From NCBI GenBank assembly GCA_000827495.1, contig KN817556.1, positions 186,001 to 250,000 on the forward strand: a stretch of DNA of 64,000 nucleotides, written 5' to 3'. This stretch comes from Hypholoma sublateritium FD-334 SS-4. Lineage: Eukaryota; Basidiomycota; Agaricomycetes; Agaricales; Strophariaceae. The notes under the pieces are model-generated. The model was not told the origin of the DNA. It ran no database searches and saw only the letters and a program-made list of their open reading frames with translations. How positions within the stretch are numbered: position 1 is the stretch's first letter; every line of letters starts with the position of its first letter. Position numbers and translations under genes: made by a program. Positions 47,015-58,448 of this stretch are shown in pieces.

Positions 47015-49216
47015 ATGATTTTCTCATGCTTTTCCGATCATGTACACTCCCTAGTAACTGTTATAGGACCACTCGTCTTAATTGCATCTATCTACTTGCT
47101 CTACTACTTGCGCTCACCATTGCACAAACTGCCCTACCCACCTGGACCGCCCGAGAAAGGCTTGATTTCAGGGAACCAGTCTGATCTTCCTGCATCTCGA
47201 CCGTGCCTCACATATATTGAATGGGGGAAAAAATATGGTCCGTCCCCTACTCTCCCTTTGCTGGTGCCATTTTCATGGTCTCTCCTAGGTGATATTATCC
47301 ATTATCGGACTTACAATAAACATACTGTTGTCCTGAACGCATATGACGATAACGTTGAGCTTCTTGACAAACGGTCTCTGATATATTCAGATCGCCCTTA
47401 TTTAGCGATCATGGATTTGTGAGTTGAATATTCTCTCTGGTTCTTATTGACATCATTTCATACATAGGATGGGATGGCTTGATTTTAATGCTGCATTTAT
47501 GCGATATGGGGCCAAATGGAGATCACACAGACGTGTTCTCCAACAAATTCTCAAGCCCGAGGCTTCCGCAAACTTTCGATCGGCACAAGCCCGGAAAAAT
47601 CTGGATTTACTATACGGTCTTCTCACAACTCCTGAAGATTTTAGCAACCACTATCGAACGTGAGTAACATAATTCTGAACTCTACATTGTGATTTCATTG
47701 TGATTAGTCTTGCAGCTGCAATCATAATGTCGACCATGTATGGACACGACGTCGCTCGGAAAAATGACCATTACGTCGACCTTGCCGAAGATGCAATCGC
47801 GCACATGTCCGGAGGTTTCGCTTTCGTGACTTCCCTCCTGCATTCATTTCCTACCATTCGCTATCTTCCTGCTTTTTTGCCGGGGTTTGCATTCAAAAGA
47901 TTTGCGCTCGAAGGTAGAAAATTGGCCCTTGACATGCGCAATATTCCTCTCAGCATTGTAGAGGGTAAAATGGTGATATTTTAGGCCATTATTACCCTCA
48001 TTTGCAACAGTTTAACTGATTTTCGAGTTATTTCTATTGTCTACAGAAAGACGGAACCGCAGCCGACTGTGTAGCCGTGGACCTCTTAGAGTCCTGTCAA
48101 TCGGACAAACAAAGAGAGACCATCGCAGGCGTCATTGCCACGACTTATGCCGGTAAGACCTGTATTGTATTTGTGACCTTGCGATCATCAGACGTCTTTG
48201 TCGTTGAATTCCAGCGGGCTCCGATACAGTATGTTTCTCTAATTCACATTTGGTGTTCTGGGCGATAGCTAATCGAGTCGCCATTTCGGTAGACAGTATC
48301 GTCAATGGGAACATTTTTCTATGCTATGGCACTCTTTCCGGATGTCCAGCAGCGGGCCAAACAAGAGCTTGATGCGGTCATTGGTTGCGACAGGTTGATA
48401 ACCTACAAAGACCGACCGTTGTTGCTATATGTCGAGGCATTATTTAGAGAGGTTATGCGGTGGAGACCCGTTGTCCCACTTTCTGTTGCCCATGCGGGTA
48501 CCTCTGATGATGTGTACAAGGGCTATTATATCCCGAAAGGTGCGCAGTCTAGAATGCAAATCCGGTTATCAAACCGACATCCCATATACGCACAGGAGCA
48601 TCGATAGTCAGCAATCTGTGGTAGGTTCTTTAAGCTCTAATAATAGTCCTTAGGTGCTGAAGATATCTCGCCTAGGGCTATTGCACATAACCCTGAAAGG
48701 TATCCTGAACCGGATACTTTTAACCCAAGCAGGTTCTTCGACGAAGACGGGAAATTGAATAAAGACGATGTTGGTTATGTGTTTGGCTTTGGAAGAAGGT
48801 GAGCTATTCGAAGACGGTCACAAAAGTTCGATTTATGTTTTTCAAAATCCGAATAGAATCTGTCCTGGCAGGCACCTGGCTTCAGATTCCGTACGTATAT
48901 ACTTTCCGGGTACTCTCATACTTTCCCCGCCGTTTAAAATCGCTGTTGTCCCTCTTCTCCGAAGGTCTGGCTAACGATTGCTACTGTCCTTCAAAACTTT
49001 GATATCCGGAAAAAGCAAGATTCCAATGGCGAAGAAATCCCAATAAGCGGAGAATATAGCGACGGACTCCTCAGGTAAGTTCTGCCCGTGTTGCAGCCCT
49101 ATGCATACAGTGACATAGATGCCAGTCATCCACACCCCTTTGAGTGCTCCATCACCTCCCGCTCTGCGGCTTCCCGAGATCTAATATTGGATGCTATTGG
49201 CAAGTTCTCAATGTAG
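47015..49216 (+). CDS. Cytochrome P450 (copy 2), intact
   Basis: Twelve exons (47015-47237, 47289-47418, 47468-47659, 47708-47972, 48047-48152, 48215-48228, 48293-48539, 48596-48620, 48676-48798, 48857-48890, 48965-49074, 49126-49216) join to 519 residues. An N-terminal membrane anchor, the proline hinge LPYPPGPPEKG, WR in GAKWRSHRRVLQQ, I-helix AGSDT, ExxR in EALFREVMRW, NPSRFF and the haem loop FGFGRRICPGRH are present. It is a microsomal class II monooxygenase whose substrate is unknown; similar fungal P450s are often labelled O-methylsterigmatocystin oxidoreductase-like. Exon sizes 3-11 equal those of copy 3, including the 14-nt and 25-nt exons, which shows recent common descent. Confidence 0.92.
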
Positions 49217-49499
49217 CTATTGCGCAGGCACATATCATATACTTATATGTACAGTATTATCGAGCTTGTAGCTTTCACGCTGAAGGGACTCTGTGTCAAT
49301 TCCAAGGAAGTTAGCAGTTTACTCTACGGTATTGGAACAGACACACTTGAGGCTTGATACCCAAGCACCCAAAAGTTACCATATACAAATATTCTGTGAC
49401 CTTTAGTATCTCGCTGCATGACCTTACTTTCCGCTGGCTGCCTTGTCTAGGACTTCGATCCCGATGAGTCCTTAAATCATTCTACGCATTATCTGCACA

Positions 49500-49568
49500 A
49501 ACTTCTAGTCTAGAATTCTGTACTTCCGCAGACCTAGGAGAGATGGAGCACTCGAAAGGGAGTGGATA
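49500..49568 (-). pseudogene. Relic of a P450 last exon
   Basis: Between the two tail-to-tail P450s the minus strand reads YPLPFECSISPRSAE, which matches the start of exon 12 in copy 3 (PFECTILPRSTE) and copy 2 (PFECSITSRSAA). The plus-strand DNA at 49528-49565 is close to 49693-49735 of copy 3. No acceptor site precedes it and no other exon lies nearby, so it is an orphan piece of a fourth copy. Confidence 0.7.
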
Positions 49569-49648
49569 GTCAGTAAGTGTGAAGTGATATTGAACAATCA
49601 AGAAAAATCAGAGTGTTTACATGAGCAGCCCATCTGAGTATTCACCAA

Positions 49649-51843
49649 TTAGTACGCCTTGGCCATGGCTTCACTGATTATTTGCCGAGACTCTGTAGAC
49701 CTAGGAAGGATGGTGCACTCAAAAGGCAAAGGCTCACTATGTTGCGTTTTGGTTACTCTACTCAGTCTCAAAGATTTAAAAATCAAAGCATACATGGCAA
49801 ATGCATCCGTGTATCCACCATCTACTTCGATCTCTTTTCCGCTTGAATCTTTCTTCTTCTGGATGTTGAAAAGCTGTAGCACAGTAGCCATCGCCAGCCA
49901 AATCTTTCAGAGAGTAAGCGTCCGACAAAGGATTTAAATAGTTGGCGCACTGTTGCTGAAGCTACATGCCTCCCGGGACAAATTCTATGGAATGAAGGGG
50001 GACGTCATTTACCGTTACGCTTAGTAGTACTCTACAGATAGCCTCACCTTCTTCCAAAGCCAAATACATACGCCACATCATCGTTATTCAAGCGCCCATT
50101 TTCGTCGATGAACCGGCTCGGATTAAACCTTTCCGGCTCAGAGTACCTTCTGAGGTCGTGCGCAATGGCCCTGTGGAATCATATGTTGATTTGCTGTCAT
50201 AAATTTGACAGACCAGGTTTAACCTACCACAGGTTCGTAAGGATCATTGTCTCTGAAAGTGAGTAATAAAGCACATAGTCACTACGGATCAAAGTCGTGA
50301 GATAACAGCATCACTTGCCTTTGGGAATGTAATAGCCTTTGTAAACATCATCGGCCGTGGTCGAATGCGCCAATGAAAGTGGCGCAACTGGTCGCCACCG
50401 CATCACCTCCCTAAGTAACGCTTCGACATATGGCAATGACGACCAGTCATCGTAATTTATGAGTCGCTTAGAGCCGACCACTTCGTCGATCTCCTTTTGA
50501 GCTCTACGCTGGACCTCAGGATACATTGTTATCGCTTGAAAGAATGTCTCCAGCGAGGCCATTGTCTATAAGGGTGATAAATGATGTCAGCGATTTTGCG
50601 GGAAATACGTGTTGCGTCGAACCGTACCGAATGCGCACCAGCTTGATAAACAAGGACGCGGCCTGTATTAGGGCTTTGTTTATTATTTTAGGCAAGAACA
50701 AAGTCTCACCCCCATAAGCGCCGGAGGCCATGCCTGAAATGGCGTCAAACTCCTCCTTTGATTTACACGTTTCCAAAAAATTGGCTGTAACACAATCGGG
50801 AGTTTTTCCATCTTTCTATGGAAATTAAAATATGTTTGGATCTTATAGAAAGGTGTAGTGGAACCAATACTTACCATCTGTTTTTGAACGGCGGCCATAG
50901 GAATATCTCGCATATCAAAGGCCACCTTCCTACTCTCCAGGCAAAGGCGCTTGAACCCAGCCCCGGGAAACCAAGCAGGCACAAAACGAAGAATAGAAAA
51001 CGCTTGAAACAAGGAGGACCGAGGGAAGATTCCTGTGGACAATAGAACGGTGTGACGTTCTGCAAGATCCACGAAAAAGTCATTCGTTGGAGCAACGTCG
51101 TGGTCATACATAATCGTCATAATAACCGCCCCTGCCAAGCTATAGCAGGTGTGGTCAGAGATTCGGGCCTGGTGCAGGCAATGGGAGCTCACGTTTGAAT
51201 GTGGTGTTTAAATTTGTCGGGTGTGTCAAGAAGGCTATTCAAGTAATCATTTACCTTTCTGGTTTGCTTCGCCCGATATCTCAAGGACGCGTCTGCTCTA
51301 AAATATTGTTGAAGAATACGCCTATGGAATTTCCACTTGGGTCCGTAGCCCATAATTCCAGTGTTGAAATCTGTCAACCCCATCCTAAGAGTTCAAAATT
51401 TTCAGCTATGGCCCTAGGAAATACTGGAATTCAACGAACAAATCCATCATTGGGAGACGAGGTCTGTCGGCGTAGATACTAGAGCGCTTGTCGAGCAGTT
51501 CCACTATATCTTTGTATGAATTGAGCACGATAGTGTGCTTGTTAAATGTGCGGTAGTGTATGATATCGCCTGAGCACACATTAGTCCTCAACTAGCTTCA
51601 TGACAGCGATGTATCTGCAGTTGAAATACCGTATTTCTTGCCCCACTCAATATAGGTGTGCCACGCATACTTGGCGGGAAGGTCGGCAAGGTTCCCTGAT
51701 ATCATGCTTCGCGCAGGTGGGCCAGGAGGATATGGTAGCTTGGGCTGGGACAAGCGCGAGCGCAATGTCCAGCCCAGGAGAGCGAGAAAGGCTGTAGCCA
51801 CTGTCCAGGCATATGGGAGGTAGACGAGATCAAAAAGAGCCAT
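49649..51843 (-). CDS. Cytochrome P450 (copy 3), intact frame, altered I-helix
   Basis: Twelve exons (51843-51630, 51569-51440, 51384-51193, 51139-50875, 50815-50710, 50641-50628, 50565-50319, 50252-50228, 50170-50048, 49984-49951, 49903-49794, 49736-49649) join to 515 residues. It shows the membrane anchor, LPYPPGPPARS, ExxR in EALLREVMRW and FGFGRRICPGRH. In the I-helix the 14-nt exon encodes A-G-A-H-S where copies 1 and 2 have A-G-[AS]-D-T, so the acid and threonine that deliver protons to bound oxygen are replaced. The intron 50318-50253 begins with GC (GCAAGT) where the paralogues have GT. The gene converges on copy 2 and is oriented like copy 1. Substrate unknown. Confidence 0.9.
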
Positions 51844-53192
51844 CGCGGAGCCCGTCAGAATCGATGGAGTTGATTGTTACCTCAAGCATCACACTTATGA
51901 GGCGCCGTAAAGTCGAAAGAAACATCCCCATTGAATACGAGTGAATGTAATATGTTTTCACATCCACATCCAGGTACTAACAATAGAAAGGTCCGAGCCA
52001 TAACTGGTGGAGCCAGGCACTATTTCATTGTGCCCAGGACCGCCTGCTTAACGCTCAGATTTGTATCTCGACTGTGCAATATTTAATATGTACACACACC
52101 TAAATGCAATCACTGAACATGGTTGCAAAAGACCCCAGCGCCATTCTCAAGACCGGCGACTGTGCCGTGGGCGGATGCAAGGAGGATTTGACTGTAGCAA
52201 GCACTTATTTTGGACCAGCTAGGCGGTCAAACGCCGCCAACACTATCATGAGGCCCCCAGAGATATCGAGGACTCCCGCGAGGGGATAGGAAGAGTAGTC
52301 ATGAGGCCAGGAAGAAGCACTCGAGAAGCATCGCCAGAAGCAAGTCAGAAGTGGTCAAGAGTCCGTACTAGGAGCTCAGTGCTCAGCACCAGCTGAGTTG
52401 AATGTTCGGCACTCGAAAATCAGAAGTCCGCGCGAGCTCAGATCGCTACTAGTACTAGGTAGTATGCGGCTGGGACAGGCCGGGACTCTACTTTCACTGT
52501 GATAAATTCTCTATGCGCAATTATGTGATCCTGTCGTGCGTTTGTAGAGAAAGCGTTTGCACAACACCAGTGCTCTGTAACCAAGCCAAATAGAATAATT
52601 CGCGCCAGCTGTGGAGATGGAGGGGCAAACTCTCGGATTCTGGAACCATTGCAAGTCGCCATCTCCATAGATAGCCTTCTACACAAGATAGCAATTTTAG
52701 ACCCCAATTGACTTTTTCTAAAGGCACACACGCGAGGTGCGCGTCGAGCGCCTAATTGTGACCGACATCCCGTTCATCCGAAATAGCAGTGCACCAGGCG
52801 CCTGCACGCCTCGCGACAAGTTCTTTCACAAAAATCAGCGTACTGTAGCACAGGTTGTGAAAGTGACGAGTCGTATGCCAATCATATGCGCGTATGTAGT
52901 GGAGAAGGGCGTACGGGTAGAAACTTGTAAGAGAGAAAGCCTGAAGGAAAACATTTGACCTTGGTTTTTGAGCTTGGAGCTTGGCGCTTCGTATCGTTGA
53001 TTGTAAACACTGAATTCTATATTGAATAGAAGTATTACTATTAGATATCATTGAGTATCACTATGACCCGCTTTTCATCCACGTAGCCTAGTTACAAAGC
53101 CCATAAAACGCGTAGAGACATCTCAGGTCGGCGCACGGAACACTCCAACTTGCGACCCACCCCATGCCCGTACAAATCCACTGTACTTTTGG
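51844..53192. other. Gene-poor stretch
   Basis: About 1.35 kb between P450 copy 3 (which starts at 51843, minus strand) and the 3' end of the aminopeptidase gene. ORFs of up to about 100 codons exist but show no family features or splice sites. The P450 promoter should lie at 51844-52100. Confidence 0.45.
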
Positions 53193-55406
53193 TCAATACG
53201 GTTCCAGTCCGAGTAGTCCCTGGCATGCGCCTTCAACATCTTCGATTTCCTTGGGCGCCGCAACGGATAGGACGATGGCGTCGTTTCTGCCGACAAGAAC
53301 CTCGTCCTAGGATTCATAGTGTTAAATTCATTTGCAACTAAGTACTGTCAGAGACTCTCACCTCAATTCTTATGCCGATATTATGGAAATGCTTCGGGAA
53401 GTTGGCAGTAGGAGGAACGTAGATACCTAACAATGTTGTCAGTTTGAGCCACACCTAGATGAGATGGAAGCTTACCAGGTTCAATTGTGATGACCATGCC
53501 GTCTTGCAGACTTGAGTGAGAGTGTGAAAAAGAGCGAATTTAGGTTAGTACAAGACCTTAGAGGTCATAGGGAGCTTACCGAGAAGCGCGATCAATATGT
53601 GACGATTCGTGTAGATCTACGTCCGAATCGTAGATAAATTAATTTCGGAACACGGCTAAACGGCCTTAGGCGGTACTCACCAACGCCGATAGGATGACTC
53701 AGGTAATGTGGATATAGTACCCTCTCCAGGTCACCTTCGGTCCCAAGGCCAAAGCCAATCTGGTTCAGCTCTTGCTTGAGCAACTGACATGACTTCCGGT
53801 GGAGCTCCTGCAATGAATACCCGGCTTGTGATGAGCACATCTTGATCAACTCTTTCTGGGCAGCTAGAACGGCGCTGTACAGGTCGCGCTGGGCCGGGGA
53901 GAATTTCCCTGAGGCTGGGTAGGTACGTGCTGCAGCGGGAATGACATTAGCACTGGTCACGTAGACGTAATTGTCGAAAGGAGGACAGAGTTGAGACTGA
54001 CTGATATCAGAGGCATATCCACTTTAAACGATCCTTAGCGTAGATTAAGAGCGTAAAAAGGTGGGAAACATACTTGAATTCGCAGCCCGCGTCCATGAGA
54101 ATTAGTTCGTTGTCAGCAATGATATGATTATTAGAAGTGTAGTGTAGAATAAGGGAGTTCGCTCTGTATTCCGTTAGTTGTCAAAATAAATACTGGTGAA
54201 GATACAAGAGGACTCGCCCAGATGCCACCACCGGTACATAAGCGAGCCGCTGCGCGCCAGAAAGAGAGCAAAGGTATTCGAAGTGAGCAGCGACGGCGGC
54301 CTCTGATTGGCCGGGTTTCGTAAACCTCATGGTCTAAATCAAGTGTATGAGCATAAAGAGATAAACTTCACTGCATCGTACATACCTTAGCATGCGCACG
54401 TCCGCTAATGTCCGCCGCAGCTCGCATAACTTGTTGCTCTGCCTTGCTCTTGATAGCGCGGAGCTTTCCTAGCTGAGGTGCTAGAGGACGGCTAATGGAG
54501 TGGAATATGTCATTCAGCAACGTGCCACTGGATTGAGAGCGTGCAAGGCTTTGCAATATCGATAAAGTGGGTTTTCGGCGTGTCGTTTTCGTCGTGAGTT
54601 CCGGGATGTCGGTGTATACATGAGAGGCGCGGGGGAGCAGGGATTTCAATTGTGAATCGAAGCCGTTTATTGACATGGTTTCGTCGGTATCTAACAATTC
54701 CTTCACATCGTCTAGACTTGTTCTGCATAGGTGAATAATGAGTCGGACTGCAAAGAATACACCACGCTTCCACCTACTGACCTAGCTCCCTCCCATTTTT
54801 CCTTAGCTAGATTTCTTCCGGAAGAGAACATGGTCATTTTGTACCCTCTGGAAGACGAGTTTTTCTCTGATTCCACCACGTTATTATCAGAAAAGACTGA
54901 CATAAGAGCAGAATGTAGACAAGTCACCAAGTATAACCGCGGAATCAGGCTCTTCGAAGCCCGTCAGATACCAGAAGTCAGAGGCCTGTCGGTATTTGTA
55001 GCTGGAGTTTCGTTAATCGTATTGCATACCACATCACTGCGCCACTCACAAAATATCTACCGGTAGCACGACAGGTGAACATTGCACACATACAGAAACT
55101 GGGAATGGATGCTCACTTGCAGACATGAATTTCACCGTCGCCGCCGTTGAGATAACCACACTCTTCTCGGGAAGCATATCCATGAGCTTCCGCCGTCTTT
55201 CCTCATATTCTGAACTCGGTATCCCCGGGGTGAGGTCGTCGTTCTTGACTGCATGAAAATAGTGAAGAATGCATTACTCCGAAGAGAATGAGCAGCGTAC
55301 TCAGATGCGGATGGGATACGAGCGTGGGTTGGCCATATTCCGATGGTTTCGAAACGAAATTTCGGGAGCCTATGCGTGTCCTCGCTCGTCGGAGTGAATG
55401 CAACAT
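53193..55406 (-). CDS. ICP55: Intermediate cleaving peptidase / Xaa-Pro aminopeptidase (ICP55, XPNPEP3 type)
   Basis: Fourteen exons from 55406 to 53193, with phases closing to 488 residues. ICP55 trims one residue from imported proteins after the mitochondrial processing peptidase has acted. The N-terminus is Arg-rich and amphipathic (MLHSLRRARTRIGSRNF). The aminopeptidase P N-domain (TPGIPSSEYEERRRKLMDML; RQASDFWYLTGFEEPDSAVI) precedes a pita-bread fold with the metal ligands in MDAGCEFNGYASDITRTYP, YLSHPIGVDLHE, ITIEPGIYVPP and IRIEDEV. Exon 3 is only 7 nt (55056-55050) and exon 9 is 20 nt (54021-54002). The intron 54217-54164 begins with GC (GCGAGT). The start could be at 55430, eight codons upstream, only if a non-ATG codon is used, so 55406 is preferred. 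Confidence 0.92.
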
Positions 55407-55436
55407 GAAGGAGGCAGTCGGAAGACACAAATCTAG

Positions 55437-55470
55437 ACCCTAACCCGCGACTGTCGTTAACCCTAACCCC
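55437..55470. promoter_or_regulatory. Two telomere-like CCCTAA boxes upstream of ICP55
   Basis: ACCCTAACCC at 55437-55446 and TAACCCTAACCCC at 55458-55470 lie 31-64 bp upstream of the ICP55 start codon. On the minus strand they read as GGTTAGGG. Motifs of this kind (telo-boxes) are known promoter elements of housekeeping genes in plants and fungi, and TTAGGG is the usual basidiomycete telomere repeat. A regulatory role here is inference. They are too short to be a telomere remnant by themselves. Confidence 0.5.
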
Positions 55471-55614
55471 ACTGGCAGGTGGCACTACTCATCGGCACGG
55501 TGCGGGCTCCGGACGGGCCGCGGGGTTTGCAATCAACCACATCAAAACCACATCGACCAAGGTCTCTCTCCTCATTGGCACCTCACGGAGAGCTTGCGCA
55601 GAACTCCAGCACAG

Positions 55615-55812
55615 ATGCAATCAGGATACAATGATAGCGCGGAGTCCGAGTACTCTGTACCACGCATCGACTCCGACTCGTCCGACAAATCCGACTGGTG
55701 CATTCCACGTGCTATCTTTGACGAGTCAATATTGGTTTCGAAGACTCATGGTGCCGGAACTTCACCAAGCCCCACTGCCGTCGCGAAAGTCTGCGATAGT
55801 CGAATCCATTAA
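55615..55812 (+). CDS. Short ORF upstream of the MFS gene
   Basis: ATG at 55615 opens 65 codons rich in Ser, Asp and Glu (SESEYSVPRIDSDSSDKSDW, approximately). It ends in TAA at 55810-55812, 113 bp before the MFS start codon. It might be a short upstream ORF in the MFS leader or chance. No family was recognised. Confidence 0.25.
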   Translation: MQSGYNDSAESEYSVPRIDSDSSDKSDWCIPRAIFDESILVSKTHGAGTSPSPTAVAKVCDSRIH

Positions 55813-55925
55813 GTAATACAGCGCAGGTAATCACCCGATGGAAAACACGGAAGGCATCCGGTCTGTGAGTACATATACGACGTCATTTTAGCTATGCTGG
55901 GCCGACTTCAATTATTTCTGCACCG

Positions 55926-58448
55926 ATGGCTACACTGTCACAATTGGAACGTTCTGAAATTTCGTCGCTGCACGATCCAGAGGAAGCAAGTTCGGAAGTC
56001 ACGGTGCTTCCAGGAGAACGACTTCTAGACGAAGTCGGAGACAAAAATTCGTCCCGACGGGAAAAGGGAAGGAGAAAGGATGGAGGTGGAATTACTCCAG
56101 AAGATAACGACAACCACACTCTATGGGTCGATTGGGAAGGTCCAGATGACCCAGAGAATCCAAAAAAGTATGAAGTGATTTAATTTATCCATGACCCTGA
56201 GCTGAACATTATACTCGCAGCTGGACCTACAAACAGAGGTGGCTAATCACGTTCATCATTTCCTCTTTTACCTTTATATCACCGGTCTCCTCCTCGATGG
56301 TTGCACCAGCTTCAGAACAAATAGCTCACCAATTTGGCGTGCAAAGTACTGTGATCATTGCAATGACGACGAGTGTCTTTGTACTTGGCTACGGTAAGCC
56401 AGGTCATACACGGTAAATTTCCTTGTGAACTCATGTTTTCAATCAGCTTTCGGTCCTTTAGTATGTGGCATGGTTATTTACATAAGTGTGAGTGCAACAT
56501 TGACCCTTTGTTGAATTAGCTTCTGGGGCCTCTCAGCGAAATTTACGGGCGATCAAGAGTGCTGCAATGTAGCAATCTATTCTATCTGGGTACGCTCTAT
56601 TATTTGTTTTTATTCTTATCCCTGTTGACTTGGCTTTACATTGCTTCTCAGTCTGGAATTTAGGATGTGGATTTGCGCAGAATAAGAATCAACTGATCGC
56701 ATTCCGGTTCTTAGCTGGCTTGGGAGGTAGTGCTCCACTTTCTGTGCGTATAATCCATCTACGGAGACATTACCTTACTAAACGCGCTATAGATCGGTGG
56801 AGGCGTCATTGGTGATGTCTGGCATTCGGAAGAACGAGGAAAGGCTATTGCGATATACTCTCTCGCGCCACTCTTGGGACCTGCTATTGGCCCATTATGC
56901 GGCAGTTGGTGCGTCTCGGAAACGCAAAAATCGGCCACGACGTTATATTGATCCCGAGAAATATTTCAGGATCGCCGAGCGATCGACATGGAGATGGGTA
57001 TTTTGGTCCACGACTATTGTTGATGCCCTAATCCAACTGTCAGGATTATTCTTTCTCCGTGAAAGTATGTTTTTCACTATATACGACATCGGAATCACAT
57101 TTTTGTTCTGACAAATCTACAACGGTGACCAAGCTTATGCCCCAGTCTTGTTGTCAAAGAAAGCTCAACGCATACGGAAGGACCTGGCTGCTGCCGGGAA
57201 TGAGCTGCAGACACCGATAAAGACCATCTACGAATCTTCCAAAAAGCTCTCGTACGTTCTCGGCAAATTTACATTCATAATCGAATAACCCCCCCTTGTA
57301 GATGGAAGGCTTTCATGTGGACATCGTTGACCCGGCCGTTTCAACTTTTCCTTCACGAGACTATTATTCAACTTCTAGGGCTTTACATGACTTTCGTTTA
57401 CGGCGTGTTTTATCGTATGTCCTCATTTTCCTCCTCGTATCTTGAAACTTTCTAATTCGCGCAAAAAATAGTTTTCCTAACCACCATGCCTGCTATCTTC
57501 ACAAATATTTACCATGAGGACGCCGGTGTGGGAGGTCTCCATTACATTGCTCTGGGTATTGGATTAACTCTGGCATCTCAAAGCAATGCGCGATACATGG
57601 ATCGGGTATACATCTACTTCAAAGGCAAGAATGGTGGGGTTGGGGAACCCGAGTTCCGCCTGCGTAAGCATCTCGGGAACTTTTCTCCAACCTCTGACTA
57701 ACTTCTTTCTGTCCTTATCAAATCATTATCCTTATTATCTGAATAGCCACCATGTTCCCCGGGACAATACTATTGCCGCTCGGCCTGTTACTGGCTGGTT
57801 GGTCGGCGCAGCATAGAATACACTGGATTGCTACCGATATAGTGAGTGTTCGTTCGGCTCCGAGGTAAGTTTGATAGGGTATCTTTGACCACCTTCGCTC
57901 GTTATCTTTAGGGTATTGGCATTGTCGGTGCTTCCGTGGTCATAGCCAACCAATCTATACAGACATATGTCGTCGATTCGTTTACATTGCACGCTGCCTC
58001 AGGTACGCTCTTGTTTCGACAAACAAAATGCCTATATTGAAATACATTGTCGCAGGTCTTGCTGCAGTATCATTTCTTCGGTCACTGGCCGGCTTCGGAT
58101 TTCCCTTGTTTGCTCCCGCAATGTATGCAAAGCTGGGCTACGGAAAAGGTGATACTATTCTTGCCTGCGTAGCCATCGGCTTGGGTTGCCCCGCGTACGT
58201 CACGTTTCATCATTTGTGGACACTGAGCAAACTCTAACGAGCGTTGTTTGCTCAGCCCCGTCTTGTTGTGGAAATATGGTAAAAGAATCCGAATGAGCAG
58301 TAAGTACGCGCAGCATGGAATGGGCAACATCTCCCAGAAGGACGCCGAAAAGCGTGATAGGCAGGAGGATCAGTCTGATATTGATGATCTCAGCACCGCC
58401 CAAGGCCTTGTACCTAGTGGAAACACCGGTAACAGCACAAAAGTATAG
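55926..58448 (+). CDS. MFS transporter, DHA1 (drug/polyamine:H+ antiporter) type
   Basis: Many short exons join in phase to roughly 580 residues, starting 55926-56167, 56221-56393, 56447-56460 (14 nt) and 56520-56589 and ending at 58448. An acidic cytosolic N-terminus (WVDWEGPDDPENPKNW) precedes 12 membrane segments in two halves. Motifs include GPLSEIYGRSRV (motif A), RWVFW after STW, LAPLLGPAIGPLCGSW (antiporter-type motif C), and LTRPFQLFLHETIIQLLGLY at the start of the second half. The C-terminal tail is hydrophilic. Such carriers export drugs, polyamines or small metabolites across the plasma membrane. The substrate is unknown; the nearby P450s do not prove a common pathway. Confidence 0.88.

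Noticed and set aside
55437..55470. Telomere end or chromosome fusion scar
   Set aside because: Only two short motifs are present, and intact genes continue on both sides.
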